64,000 nt of DNA from contig NZ_JARVKV010000017.1 in NCBI RefSeq assembly GCF_029813835.1, positions 1-64,000 on the forward strand. Direction: 5' to 3'. How positions within the stretch are numbered: the stretch's first letter is position 1; every line of letters begins with the position of its first letter. The stretch is from Streptomyces sp. DH37. GTDB lineage: Bacteria; Actinomycetota; Actinomycetes; Streptomycetales; Streptomycetaceae. Under the pieces are notes generated by a model that was given only the letters and a program-made list of their open reading frames with translations, made no database searches and was not told where the DNA came from. The translations under genes and the position numbers were made by a program. Shown one piece after another: positions 9,835 through 19,385 of this stretch.

Positions 9835-11529
9835 CTGCATGAGCGGAGGCCCGACATCACTTCGGAAAGCAACGACCGCATCCTCCCGGACGACGCCGGG
9901 GGCGGCCCGCCTCAGACCCTGCACGGTGCCCTGTCAGCGGCAGCCCGGCGGCACGGGGACCGACCCGCCATCATCGACGGAGACCGCGTCGTTTCGTACG
10001 CGGAACTCGACATCTGGTCCAGCCGCATCGCGAACCTGCTGTGCGAGCAGGGCGTCATCCCCGGCGACCGCGTGGCGCTGTTCCTGGACAAGTCCGCCGC
10101 GGCCGTCGCGGGAATCTACGGAATCCTCAAGACCGGTGCCTCCTACGTGCCCTTGGACGTGCGTGCGCCCCTGTCACGGCTATGCGGTGTCGCCGCCGAT
10201 TGTGAAATCGCAGCGCTGCTGAGCACCGCCGATCGACACAGGACCTGGCGGGATCTGGTCACCGCGCACTCCGGTGTCCGCGCGATCGTCGCTCTCGATG
10301 GCGAATCCCCGACTGACACCCTTGGCGCGGTCCGATGTCTCGACGCCCTTGACCTGGCGGCCCGGCCTGACACCCCGCCACCGGTGTTCGCGAACTCCGA
10401 TGCCCTCTCATACATCCTCTACACCTCGGGCTCGACCGGCCGACCCAAGGGAGTCATGCACACTCACCGCAGTGCGCTGGCCTTCGTCGACTGGGCCGTT
10501 CGGGCGTTCGAGATCACCGAGCGGGACCGGCTTTCGAGCCACGCCCCACTGCACTTCGACTTGTCGGTCTTCGACCTGTACGCCGCAGTCCGCACCGCGG
10601 CCGCCGTCGTCCTGATCGCGCCCTGGGCGACGGCCTTTCCTGTCGAGGTCGCCCGCATCATCGCCACCGCAGAGATCACGGTGTGGTACTCGGTCCCCAC
10701 GGCGTTGCATCAGATCGTCCGCAACGGGAACATCGATCAGGGTGCCTTTCCGCGCCTACGCACCGTGCTGTTCGCGGGAGAGGTCTTCCCGACACCGCGG
10801 CTTCGCCAGGTGATGAACCTGATGCCGAACACCCGTTTTGCCAACCTCTACGGTCCCACCGAGACCAACGTCTGCACGTGGTACGCCGTTCCCGAACTGC
10901 CGCAGGACAAGACCGAACCGATCCCGATCGGTCGCCCCATCGACGGAGTCACCGCGGACGTGATCGGTCCCGACGGCCACCCGGTCGGCTGCGGCGAGCC
11001 CGGCGAACTGCTGGTCTCCGGGCCCACAGTGATGCGCGGGTACTGGGGGGATCGTGACCGGACGGAGCGATCGCTCATCCACGCCGTCCACCACGCGGCG
11101 GAACTCGCCTACCGCACCGGCGACATCGTGCGAACGACACCGGAAGGCGACTTCGAATTCCTGGGTCGGCGCGACCAGCAGGTCAAGAGCCGCGGCTACC
11201 GCATCGAACTCGGCGAGATCGAGGCAGCCCTCTGCACCGCGGAATCCGTCGTCGAATGCGCCGTACTCGCCGTCCCGGACGAAGAGATCACCAATCGCCT
11301 CGTCGCCTTCGTCGTCGCAGTTGGCCCACGCGACCCGGCGGCGCTGCGTCAGCACTGCTCCGACCAGTTGCCGCAGTACATGATTCCCGATTTCGAGTTC
11401 ATCGACAGACTACCGCGTGGTAGCACCGGAAAGATCGACCGACAGATGCTCGCCGACGAGCTGTCGAGCCGGACGGACGCCCCGGCTGCTCCTGTCACGC
11501 CGACCAGCCAGTCCCCATCGCCCAGTTGA
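9835..11529 (+). CDS. stand-alone amino-acid adenylation enzyme, start unresolved
   Basis: Activates an amino acid as AMP-ester and loads it on the carrier protein. Motifs: YILYTSGSTGRPKG (A3), HFDLSVFDLY (A4), LYGPTETN (A5), GELLVSGPTVMRGYW (A6), YRTGDIV (A7), GYRIELGEIE (A8) and the C-terminal PRGSTGKIDR with the A10 Lys. HFDLSVFDLY resembles PltF/RedM/AnaC prolyl enzymes. Homology begins about 9910 (TLHGALSAAARRHGDRPAI). In-frame, no ATG, GTG or TTG exists between the upstream TGA (9781) and GTG 10072, which is inside the domain. I give CTG 9835; ATGs at 9827 and 9839 are in another frame, so a frameshift is possible. Confidence 0.8.
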   Translation: MHERRPDITSESNDRILPDDAGGGPPQTLHGALSAAARRHGDRPAIIDGDRVVSYAELDIWSSRIANLLCEQGVIPGDRVALFLDKSAAAVAGIYGILKTGASYVPLDVRAPLSRLCGVAADCEIAALLSTADRHRTWRDLVTAHSGVRAIVALDGESPTDTLGAVRCLDALDLAARPDTPPPVFANSDALSYILYTSGSTGRPKGVMHTHRSALAFVDWAVRAFEITERDRLSSHAPLHFDLSVFDLYAAVRTAAAVVLIAPWATAFPVEVARIIATAEITVWYSVPTALHQIVRNGNIDQGAFPRLRTVLFAGEVFPTPRLRQVMNLMPNTRFANLYGPTETNVCTWYAVPELPQDKTEPIPIGRPIDGVTADVIGPDGHPVGCGEPGELLVSGPTVMRGYWGDRDRTERSLIHAVHHAAELAYRTGDIVRTTPEGDFEFLGRRDQQVKSRGYRIELGEIEAALCTAESVVECAVLAVPDEEITNRLVAFVVAVGPRDPAALRQHCSDQLPQYMIPDFEFIDRLPRGSTGKIDRQMLADELSSRTDAPAAPVTPTSQSPSPS

Positions 11530-11539
11530 GGGCCGGGCC

Positions 11540-12206
11540 GTACGTTCGGTGCCTCCGGGGTGCCCCGGTGGCGGGCGACGGCGAACACCGCCGCGGCCTC
11601 CACGTCGGCGGTCAGGACGCCGAGGTCGCCGTAGCGGGTGACCTCGGCGGCGGTCTCCCGGTAGGGCGCATCCCTGGTCCAACCGGTCCCGCACCGCACG
11701 GCCATGCCCGGGGCGCGCAGAGTGCGGGCAAGGTGCTCGGTCAGGGACCGGGATGGCCTGGCACGGGTTCCGGGAGGCAGACAATGGTGGGAGACGCCTT
11801 CCTCGCGCAGCGCGCTGTCGCACACCACCACTTCGCCGGCGTGAAGGTCCGCGCGGAGCGAGGCGGCAGTGCCCACCGTGATGACGCGACGCGCCCCGAG
11901 CGCGACGAGCTGTTCTATCACCGGAGCGGGTGCGGGGGCACCGAGGTCGAAGTTCCGGTAGACGCCGAGCGTTCGGCCCTCGTGCTCCGGGACGCGGAGG
12001 TCCCCACGGACCCAGTCGAGCCTCCGGGTCCGGTAGCGGGAGGCGAGGTGTTCCATTGTGTGCCGCCGGCAGACCAGAACGATGCCGTTCGGGTCTGCCG
12101 GCGTCGTGGCCGGTTCGCGCTGCCGGACGTATGCGGCGTGCTCTCCCGGATCGGTCACCGTCGCCAGCGCGTGCCGGCCCGGGTGCAGCGGGAAGGCGCC
12201 GTTCAC
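11540..12206 (-). pseudogene. purine-nucleoside-phosphorylase-like protein, 3'-truncated
   Basis: GTG 12206 after GGGAGACCGGGC starts a protein with the nucleoside phosphorylase fold: LGAPAPAPVIEQLVALGARR, ITVGTAASLR, REEGVSHHCLPPG, DAPYRETAAEVTRY and DVEAAAVFAVARHRG. After about residue 214 homology stops and the frame runs on into the antisense of the adenylation gene. The terminal helix and catalytic Asp segment of the family (SDSL-like) are missing. Convergent deletion or insertion at about 11535-11560 probably cut it. A short reading frame at 12180-12282 (NHVHPGAEQELAAALAA) is unassigned. Confidence 0.7.
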
Positions 12207-12426
12207 GCCCGGTCTCCCGCGCGGCGAGCGCCGCCGCGAGCTCCTGCTCGGCGCCGGGATGGACGTGGTTGACGATGGCCACGGCAGCACGAGGTCGTCC
12301 ATGTGCCGAAGGTGCCGGTCGCAGTCCAGGCCGCGCTTGTCCATCAGGTGCTTTTCACGGTACGCCCGCGCCGGGTGGGCGTTGAGAGTCGCGCGCCGAC
12401 CAGTGCGCCGGGTGCGCGCCCTGGGG

Positions 12427-13053
12427 CTATGGGCAGGTCTCTTCGTACTTGACGGTCCTGAGAGTGACGGGTTCGCCGTCGAACGCGGCGCCGGCGGCCG
12501 GGGTCTGGGTGCAGACCTTCCAGTTCGCGCCGTTGAGGACGATGCGGTCCTGCCCGGACGCGTCGGTGGTCTGAATCGACGCGTTGGACGGGAGGGTGTC
12601 GAAGGCGGCCCGCACGGACTTCCCGACGAGGTTCGGCATCTTCCCGTCGTCGGCGGGCTTGGCCGACTCGGCGCCGGCGTCGCTGGCGGGGCAGTCCTCT
12701 TCCAGCTTCACGGTGCCGAAGTCGATCTTTCCGGTGACGGGGTGCTCGCCCGGGGCGGGCGTCTGGAAGCAGACCTTCCATCCGCGGTCGGAGATCTGCA
12801 TGCGGCCACGGCCGGTGGCGTCGTGGGAGGTGAGGTTGTAGAACCCGGCTTCCTGCGCGGTGTCCTGAGCGGTCTGCAGGCCCTTCCCGGCGAGGTCGGG
12901 CAGCTCGGCGGTCTTCGGGGCCTCGCCGGTGGGCGGGGTGGTGGGCACGCTCACGGACGGGGTGGGGGCGCCCGTGTCGGTCCTGGTCGGCTCGCAGGCG
13001 GTCAGCGGCAGAAGGACAGCGGCGGCAGCGGCAGCGGCGGTACGGGCACGCAT
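12427..13053 (-). CDS. lipoprotein with two PASTA domains
   Basis: 208 aa. The signal peptide ends in the lipobox LPLTAC with Cys20 as lipidation site. A Pro/Thr linker leads to two PASTA repeats (about 50-115 and 138-205), each with a GKxxxxA(F/Q)DT-like start and a WKVC(F/T)QTPAxG core with a cysteine pair. PASTA domains bind peptidoglycan or beta-lactam-like ligands. There is no kinase domain, so this is a secreted cell-wall sensor or binder. ATG 13053 follows AGGAGCCACCCTTC. Confidence 0.87.
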   Translation of the reverse strand: MRARTAAAAAAAVLLPLTACEPTRTDTGAPTPSVSVPTTPPTGEAPKTAELPDLAGKGLQTAQDTAQEAGFYNLTSHDATGRGRMQISDRGWKVCFQTPAPGEHPVTGKIDFGTVKLEEDCPASDAGAESAKPADDGKMPNLVGKSVRAAFDTLPSNASIQTTDASGQDRIVLNGANWKVCTQTPAAGAAFDGEPVTLRTVKYEETCP

Positions 13054-13475
13054 GAAGGGTGGCTCCTGGTGTGACTTGCTGGCGGACACGGGCAGCCTGC
13101 CGCACGGGCAGCACCCGGCGTCGCTGTGTGACGGGATCGTGACAGGAGCTTGGGGATGGGTGCGCCCCGCCCGGGCTGCTGCCGGGCGGATTCCCCGGCG
13201 GCGATGCCGCGGGATATCTCTTCGTGCTCGCTGCCGGTCAAATGCCGTTCTGATCGCTGCTGCGGGGCGGGGTGAGGCGGACCCACCGCTCTGGTACAGG
13301 AACCGGCGAGTGTTTTGCATCGGCGCCCTGAGCGCCCGCCCGATCAAGCTGAACGACTGCCCCCGCGCCGGCGTCTCCAGATCTCATCCTGCTGAGCTGG
13401 AGAGAACCCGTTGGGGTTGGGGGCGGGCTGTCCGGCGAGGGAAGACTGTGGGCGCCCCGCCGCCTTGTCCGGTTC
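13054..13475. other. intergenic gap, nothing recognised
   Basis: Between the 5' end of the PASTA lipoprotein gene and the 3' end of the chromate-resistance ORF. No conserved frame or RNA was seen; the 5' part must carry the lipoprotein promoter. Confidence 0.5.
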
Positions 13476-13910
13476 TCAGGCGGGTTCGCGGCCCAGGGAG
13501 GTGGCGCGCCGGTAGTACTCGTAGAGGCCGTCGAAGATGTGGTTGGCGACGGTCATGGTGTGGGTGTCGTCGCCGGTCATGGACAGGCCACGCAGGACGA
13601 CGTCGAGGCCGGGGGCTTCGGGGGCGTCGAAGCGTTCGTCGTCGATGTCGGCTTCGTGGACGATGTCCGCGATGCGTCGCAGAGCGGGGTCGTCGGTCAG
13701 GTGGTGGACGCGCAGGATGCTCTCGAAGCTGCAGTCGCCGTGGTGGTGTCCGAGTGCGGCGCCGCGCATGTCGAAGGGGGTGGCGTCGGCGGGGACGTGG
13801 GTGGGGTCGGTGACGAACACGAACTCGGCGTCGGGGTCGACGAAGCGGCGGATCAGCCAGGCGCAGGCGGCGCGGTCGATGTGGATGCCAGTGCGGGTGG
13901 CCCACTTCAT
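13476..13910 (-). CDS. ChrB C-terminal-domain protein (chromate resistance)
   Basis: 144 aa matching the C-terminal half of ChrB: WATRTGIHIDRAACAWLIRRFVDPDAEF, GAALGHHHGDCSFESIL, and HEADIDDERF. In characterised chromate operons this domain is fused to the N-terminal domain and acts in regulation or chromate sensing. Here it is a separate ORF whose ATG (13910) overlaps the stop of the upstream N-terminal ORF by 4 bp (ATGA), so the two are made together. Confidence 0.88.
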   Translation of the reverse strand: MKWATRTGIHIDRAACAWLIRRFVDPDAEFVFVTDPTHVPADATPFDMRGAALGHHHGDCSFESILRVHHLTDDPALRRIADIVHEADIDDERFDAPEAPGLDVVLRGLSMTGDDTHTMTVANHIFDGLYEYYRRATSLGREPA

Positions 13911-14401
13911 GGGGTGCTCCCTTTCGTGGTGTTGGCGGGGTGCAGGGCGTTGACGGCTTGTTCCGCCGCCTGCCGGTCGGGTGGGGGGAAGTAGTCGCGG
14001 CGCTGGATACGTCGCAGTTCGGCGCGCAGCCTGGTCAGCGCGCGCCGCCGTTCGGCGTCGTCCCCCTCGCGGGCGGCTTCGGCCTCGGTGTGCACCTGCT
14101 GGTACTCGGCGGCGCGGGCCTGTGCCATGGCGTCGATGAGCTGCTGTTCGTCGCCGGCGGTGGACGGGTGGGCGATCCACACGGTGGCGGTGCCCCCGGA
14201 GTCGGTGACCTCCTCGGCGATCCATTCCAGCTGCTCACGGGTGCGGGCGTCGGCGGGAAGCGCGATGAGGCCGTCGCTGATCTGCGCGACGCCCAGGCGC
14301 TTGAGCTTGCGCCACACGGTGATACGCGGGGTGGAAGGTTCCCGGGGCAGGCGGTAGGAGAGCAGCACCCACTGCCGCTGCTCGGTGTCCGGGCCGCTCA
14401 C
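13907..14401 (-). CDS. ChrB N-terminal-domain protein
   Basis: 164 aa: WVLLSYRLPREPSTPRITVWRKL, LGVAQISDGLIALPAD and a Glu/Arg-rich coiled region up to RRDYFPPPDRQAAEQAV. This is the N-terminal half of ChrB, with winged-helix-like features. Together with the next gene it makes a two-chain ChrB. It is transcribed away from chrA, sharing a 208-bp control region with the palindrome at 14496-14513. Confidence 0.87.
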   Translation of the reverse strand: MSGPDTEQRQWVLLSYRLPREPSTPRITVWRKLKRLGVAQISDGLIALPADARTREQLEWIAEEVTDSGGTATVWIAHPSTAGDEQQLIDAMAQARAAEYQQVHTEAEAAREGDDAERRRALTRLRAELRRIQRRDYFPPPDRQAAEQAVNALHPANTTKGSTP

Positions 14402-14495
14402 GCGAGGAGGCCAGGGGCTTTGGGCGCGTCCGGCGGCTGCAATGAGCTGTTCATGCCCATCCCTCGAGATTCACCTTCCTTCGACCCGAAGTCCA

Positions 14496-14513
14496 ATGTA
14501 ACCATGGTTACAT
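14496..14513. promoter_or_regulatory. perfect 18-bp palindrome, chrB/chrA operator candidate
   Basis: ATGTAACCATGGTTACAT is a perfect inverted repeat midway between the divergent chrB and chrA starts. It is AT-richer than its surroundings. It is the natural operator for a regulator of the chromate module, possibly ChrB itself. Confidence 0.65.
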
Positions 14514-14609
14514 GGTAGTGGGCGGGGTGGGTGACGCGGTCGCGTACGCCCAGGCCGTCCGGACCCCGGCCGTCTCGTGCGGCTTGATCAGGACGGAAAG
14601 GGAGTGCCG

Positions 14610-16019
14610 GTGACCGCCACCGACCAGCCACCCAGCCCCCGGGCCCGAGCCGACCGCGGCGGCGTCGGTGGGGACGTGATCTCGCTGCGGCAGGCGACCC
14701 GCGCCTGGTTCGCCATCTCCTGGCAGACCTTCGGCGGCCCCGCCGGTCAGATAGCCGTGATGCAGCGGGCCCTGGTCGAGGACAAACGCTGGATTGGCCA
14801 GCAGCGGTTCAACCATGCCCTGAGCTACTGCATGCTCCTGCCCGGCCCGGAAGCCCAGCAGCTCGCGATCTACACCGGCTGGCTCCTCAACGGCACCCGC
14901 GGCGGGCTGATCGCCGGCACCCTGTTCGTCCTGCCCGGCGTCCTCGCCCTGCTCGCCCTGTCCGCCCTCTACGTCGCCTTCGGCTCGACCGCCGCCGTCA
15001 CCGGCGTGTTCGCCGGCCTGGCCCCCGCGGTGGTCGCCATCGTCGCCCAGGCCGTTACCCGGGTCGCCCAGCGCTCCCTGACCCACCCGCTACTCATCGC
15101 TCTGGCGGCGGCATCATTCGCGGCCCTGGCCCTGTTCTCGGTGCCGTTCCCCGCGATCATCGCTGCCGCTGCCCTCGCCGGCTGGCTCATTGGCCGGTAC
15201 AAGCCCGACGCCCTCAAACCCGCAGGCGGACACGAGGCCGACAGCGGACCCGCTCCGCTGATCCCTGACGACGCGCTCCACCACGAGCAGCCCAGCCGCC
15301 GCCGCACCTGGCGCTTCCTCGCGATCGGCCTGCTCCTGTGGGCTGTCCCCGTGGCCGTAGTCGCCCTCCTGACAGGCGTCGGGAGCGTGTTCACCACGCA
15401 GGGTGCGTTCTTCTCCGGCACTGCGCTGGTCACCTTCGGCGGCGCCTATGCAGTCCTGGCCTACGTCGCCCAGCAGGCCGTGCAGACCTACGGCTGGCTC
15501 ACTCCGAAGGAGATGGTCAGTGGCCTGGCCCTGGCCGAGACCACCCCGGGGCCGCTGATCATGGTGGTGCAGTTCGTCGCGTTCCTCGGCGCCTACCGCG
15601 ACCCCGGCACCCTCGACCCCTGGGCCGCGGCCCTGCTCGGCGCCCTGCTCACCACCTGGGTCACCTTCGTGCCCTGCTTCCTGTTCATCTTCCTCGGCGC
15701 CCCCTACATCGAGCGCCTGCGCGGCAACCGCCGCATCTCCGCCGCTCTGACCGGCATCACCGCGGCGGTCGTCGGCGTCATCGCCAACCTCGCCCTTTAC
15801 TTCGCCGAACACGCCCTCTTCACAGACGTGGACGAGAAGGCTTTCGGGCCGGTGACCCTCGCCCTGCCGGACCTGGCCACGCTGCGCCCCGCCGCCCTCG
15901 CGATCACCGTGATCGCGGCGCTGCTGATTTTCAAAATCCGGTGGAGCGTCCTGCGCACCCTCGGTATCTGCGCCGTCCTCGGATTGAGCGCCGTCCTGGC
16001 CGGGCTCCCCGGTATCTGA
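14610..16019 (+). CDS. chrA: ChrA chromate efflux transporter
   Basis: 469-aa membrane protein of the CHR family that exports chromate. It has the two homologous CHR halves: first FGGPAGQIAVMQRALVEDKRW, ALSYCMLLPGPEAQQLAIYTG; second FGGAYAVLAYVAQQAV, GLALAETTPGPLIMVVQFV. About ten hydrophobic segments are spread over both halves. GTG 14610 follows GGAAAGGGA at good spacing; the in-frame GTGs at 14577 and 14604 are alternatives. Confidence 0.92.
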   Translation: MTATDQPPSPRARADRGGVGGDVISLRQATRAWFAISWQTFGGPAGQIAVMQRALVEDKRWIGQQRFNHALSYCMLLPGPEAQQLAIYTGWLLNGTRGGLIAGTLFVLPGVLALLALSALYVAFGSTAAVTGVFAGLAPAVVAIVAQAVTRVAQRSLTHPLLIALAAASFAALALFSVPFPAIIAAAALAGWLIGRYKPDALKPAGGHEADSGPAPLIPDDALHHEQPSRRRTWRFLAIGLLLWAVPVAVVALLTGVGSVFTTQGAFFSGTALVTFGGAYAVLAYVAQQAVQTYGWLTPKEMVSGLALAETTPGPLIMVVQFVAFLGAYRDPGTLDPWAAALLGALLTTWVTFVPCFLFIFLGAPYIERLRGNRRISAALTGITAAVVGVIANLALYFAEHALFTDVDEKAFGPVTLALPDLATLRPAALAITVIAALLIFKIRWSVLRTLGICAVLGLSAVLAGLPGI

Positions 16020-16039
16020 GCCGCCGACCGGGGAAGCGC

Positions 16040-17239
16040 GGTCTCGGCTCTCGCGAGGCAGGGGGTCCGCTGCCGTCCCTTCCGCCGCGCCGGTGCCGGC
16101 AGGCCGCGGACCCCGGCCAGGACCCGCTTGCCGGCGCTCGCCGCGTCCAGCGCCTTCGACTCGCCCAGCAGCGACAGGACCGGACGCACCGTCGCGTACC
16201 GGTTCGCGAGCGCGGCTTGTATCGCGACCTCGGTCGAGCCCTCGTCCTCGGGCACCAGCAAGACCACCGTGGCCGCGGCCGTCATCACGGCCGCGCGCGG
16301 GGCGACTTCCTCGAGCGCAGCCCACAGCGCGGCCACGTCCGGGTCCGCGCCCTGCTCCTCGACCAGCTCCAGCTCCTCGACCAGCACCTCCGCCGCCCGT
16401 GCGAGTGTGCGCGACGCCTTCTCCGACTGCGGCAGCGTCGGCAGCCGCTCCTTCTCCGTCTTCCGCTTCGCCGTGCCCAGGAAGCCGCCATCCGGTTCGG
16501 CGGGACCTGCGACATCTCCAGCCGCCCCAGCCGGAACGAACCGATCTCGTCCACCCGCTCCAGCGCGCGGGCGAACGCCGTACCCGTCGTCCGCGCCGGC
16601 GGCCGGTGCAGCCGCTCCAGCTCCGAGAACCGCGAGTCCTCCGGTGCCTTCAGCCGTCTTCAGCCTCGCCATCAGGTCCCCGGCAGCGCGGGGTCCGCTC
16701 GCCGCGCGGCCCCGCGACCGTGGCGTGCAGCCGCTTCTCCGCGACCTTCCGCGCCTGCGACACCGGCCGGGCCGGCGCCGACACCCCGGGCAGCAGCATC
16801 CGGTGACGGCACAGCCAGCCCACCGCCTGGGTGAACAGCGCCGCCGGCCCCTCGGCGTGCGTCCAAGCCCGGCCGTGCAGGGGCGTGCGGAACCGTCGCG
16901 ACCACTCCGCGTCCTCGTACTCGTGGTGCTCGTACGCCGTCTTCGGCCGTCCGATGTACCGCTTGACCGCCGACGCATCTTCGATGCCGAGCTGCGCGCC
17001 AGGTGCTCGACTACCGGCCACGGCACCGCGAGCGGGTCCTCCAGGAACAGGCCGACGTACCGGACCGCGCACATCTGGAGCGCGAGGCCGAGCCGGTGGT
17101 GCGAGGAGCGGCGCAGCGCGATCAGGTCGCGGTCGACACCGTCCGGGAAGAAGAATCGCTCCAGCTCGGGCCTCGTCGGTTCCTCGCCGAGCGTCCCGTA
17201 CACCTCGGCCTGCTCATCGGTCAGAAACTCCACCGGCAC
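16040..17239 (-). pseudogene. Tn3-family transposase remnant (N-terminal half)
   Basis: The ATG at 17239 gives MPVEFLTDEQAEVYGTLG...ELERFFFPDGVDRDL, the DUF4158 start of Tn3-type TnpA. The frame shifts near 16975 (continuing as EDASAVKRYIGRP...LPGVSAPARPVSQARKVAEKRLHATVAG) and shifts back near 16680 (TAKRKTEKERLPTLPQ...VLSLLGESKALD). The DDE catalytic half is gone. At least two frameshifts and a truncation make it inactive. Confidence 0.8.
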
Positions 17240-17599
17240 GAGACGGACCGCGGCCAGCCCCGGAGCGGGTCCGGGGGCATTTCACCGAACCCCAGCGGAG
17301 CCCCCGACCGGTGTGCTGGTCGACCGTGATCGTTCTCGGCGCCGACCGCTGTACCGGTGTTCCCCGAGGCCGATGTAGAAGCGGATGGGGTCGATGACCC
17401 TGGCCACTGCCGGTGCCACAACCACCTCAACAGGACCAGCTCCATCGCGTCGGCCGGATGCCGGGCTGCGGAGATGTCCTTCGCCGGTGTCAGGGGAGGT
17501 TCGGCGATGCCGTGGTGGTGTCGTCCGGGGTGATGGTCAGCCCGTACCGGTCAACGCTCGGCCGGCCGGCCGCTTCCCATGACCGGTGGGCGGCCCCCA

Positions 17600-18197
17600 C
17601 CTCGTTCCACGGTCGGCGCTTCGGCCAGTTGCACCGCCGCCTGCTCGCCGAGCTGCACGCGGCCGACGAGCCGGACTGGTCCAGGACTTGCGTGGATGCG
17701 TCCCACATCCGCGCGAAAAAGGGGAGCGAGGCCACCGGCCCGTCGCCGGTCGACCGCGGAAAGACGGGCAGTGAGCACCATCTGGTCTGCGACGGTAAGG
17801 GCACCCCGTTCGAGACCATCACCACCGCGGCCAACGTCAACGACGTCACCCAGACCCTGGCCCCGGTCGACGGCATCCCGCCCGTCGCCGGCAAGCGGGG
17901 CCGACCTCGCCGTCGGCCGCCGCCCTGCTCGGCGACAAGGGGTACGACAGCAACCCCAACCGCCGTGAGCTGCGCAAGCGTCGCATCCTGCCGGTGATTT
18001 CCCGCAAGGGTGCCTTGAGCATCAAGGGCCTGGGCAAACTCCGCTACGTCGTCGAGCAGCCCTCCTCACTGCACCACTTCAAACGCCTTGCCGTCCGCTG
18101 GGGAAGACGTCTCGACCTGCATGAGGCCCTCGTCTCCCTCGCCGGTGGCCTCCTCTGCCGGAGACGCCTCAAGAAAGCCAACCGTGATCATGCGTGA
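17600..18197 (+). pseudogene. IS5-family transposase, 5'-truncated and frameshifted
   Basis: First frame: LHRRLLAELHAADEPDWSRTCVDASHIRAKKG, TGPSPVDRGKTGSEHHLVCDGKGTP, NVNDVTQTLAPVDGIPP. About 17930 the frame shifts by one and continues LLGDKGYDSNPNRRELRKRRILPVISRKG to a stop at 18197, ending HEALVSLAGGLLCRRRLKK. DDE acidic residues are present across both frames, but the N-terminal helix-turn-helix part is missing. Confidence 0.8.
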
Positions 18198-18312
18198 GCG
18201 ACAGCGGGAGATGGCTGGCGAGGGCCGACGGCGGTATGGCCGTCCGCTGTGCTCCGGTAGGTTGCGGCGGGAAACGCGACTCCCGTTGAAGGACAGTTGA
18301 AGGGCACACGAT

Positions 18313-19236
18313 TTGAGCACGCTGGAAGCGGTCGAGGTGCCACAGTCCCTGTCGGTGTCGTACGCCGGCCGCTTCGGCGAGGCAGGAAGAACCTGGATCG
18401 CCGGACTGCCCGCCCTCGCCGCTGAATTCCTGGACCGCTGGGAGCTGAGACGGGACGGCGCGGTCGGAGCCGGGGAAGCCTCGCTGGTGCTGCCGGTGCT
18501 GCGTAAGCACGGCACGCGCGCGGTCCTCAAACTGCAGATGCCCAGAGAGGAGACCACCGCCGCACTCATCGGACTGCGTACCTGGAACGGCGACGGGATG
18601 GTGCGGCTGCTCGACCACGATCCCGAAAGCAGCACCATGCTGCTGGAGCGGCTGGACGCTGCCCGCACGCTGTCCTCGATCGAGGACGACGACGTTGCGA
18701 TGGGCATCCTTGCCGAGCTTCAGGCCCGGCTGGTCCGCGTCCCCGCACCGCAGGGACTGCGCAGCCTCAGCGACATCGCCACTGAGATGCTGGAGAAGGT
18801 TCCCAAGGCGGTCGCGGCTCTGGCCGATCCGGCAGACCGGCAACTCCTGCGCGGCTGGGCGTCGGCGGTGGCCGAGCTGGTCGGCGAGCCCGGAGACCGG
18901 ATGCTGCACTGGGATCTGCACTACGACAACGTTCTCGCCGCGCAGCGTGAGCCATGGCTCGCCATCGATCCCGAGCCGCTGGCCGGGGACCCCGGCTTCG
19001 ACCTCTGGCCCGCCCTGGACAGCAGGTGGGACGACGTCGTCGCGAAGAACGACGCCCTGCGCGTAGTGCGGCGCCGCTTCGACCTGCTCACCGAGGTCCT
19101 CGGCCTGGACCGCGCACGCGCGACCGGTTGGACGCTCGGGCGGTTGCTGCAGAACGCGCTATGGGACATCGACGACGGCGAGACCTCTCTGGCCCCGTCC
19201 TCCGTCGTGATCGCGAAGTCGCTGCTCAACCGGTGA
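18313..19236 (+). CDS. aminoglycoside O-phosphotransferase, APH(6)-like
   Basis: 307-aa cytoplasmic kinase of the aminoglycoside/hydroxyurea resistance family (streptomycin 6-phosphotransferase-like), using ATP to phosphorylate the drug. The catalytic loop is LHWDLHYDNVLA with Asp201; metal-binding is at AIDPEPLAGDPGFDLWP. The ATP-site Lys is in RAVLKLQMP. The TTG start at 18313 follows GAAGGGCACACGA. It lies directly after the IS5 remnant, consistent with mobilised resistance. Confidence 0.88.
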   Translation: MSTLEAVEVPQSLSVSYAGRFGEAGRTWIAGLPALAAEFLDRWELRRDGAVGAGEASLVLPVLRKHGTRAVLKLQMPREETTAALIGLRTWNGDGMVRLLDHDPESSTMLLERLDAARTLSSIEDDDVAMGILAELQARLVRVPAPQGLRSLSDIATEMLEKVPKAVAALADPADRQLLRGWASAVAELVGEPGDRMLHWDLHYDNVLAAQREPWLAIDPEPLAGDPGFDLWPALDSRWDDVVAKNDALRVVRRRFDLLTEVLGLDRARATGWTLGRLLQNALWDIDDGETSLAPSSVVIAKSLLNR

Positions 19237-19385
19237 CCCTGCCCCCGTTGGAAGATGATGATCCGCTGCCGGGTATTCATCCCTGCCGAACGGCCGGATC
19301 CTCACACCTGCCAGACGCGACCGGAAAAGCTCAGCAAGATCGTGTTAAGGGTCCCAAGAGGGCATTCTCGGCGCGGGGCGGGTCC

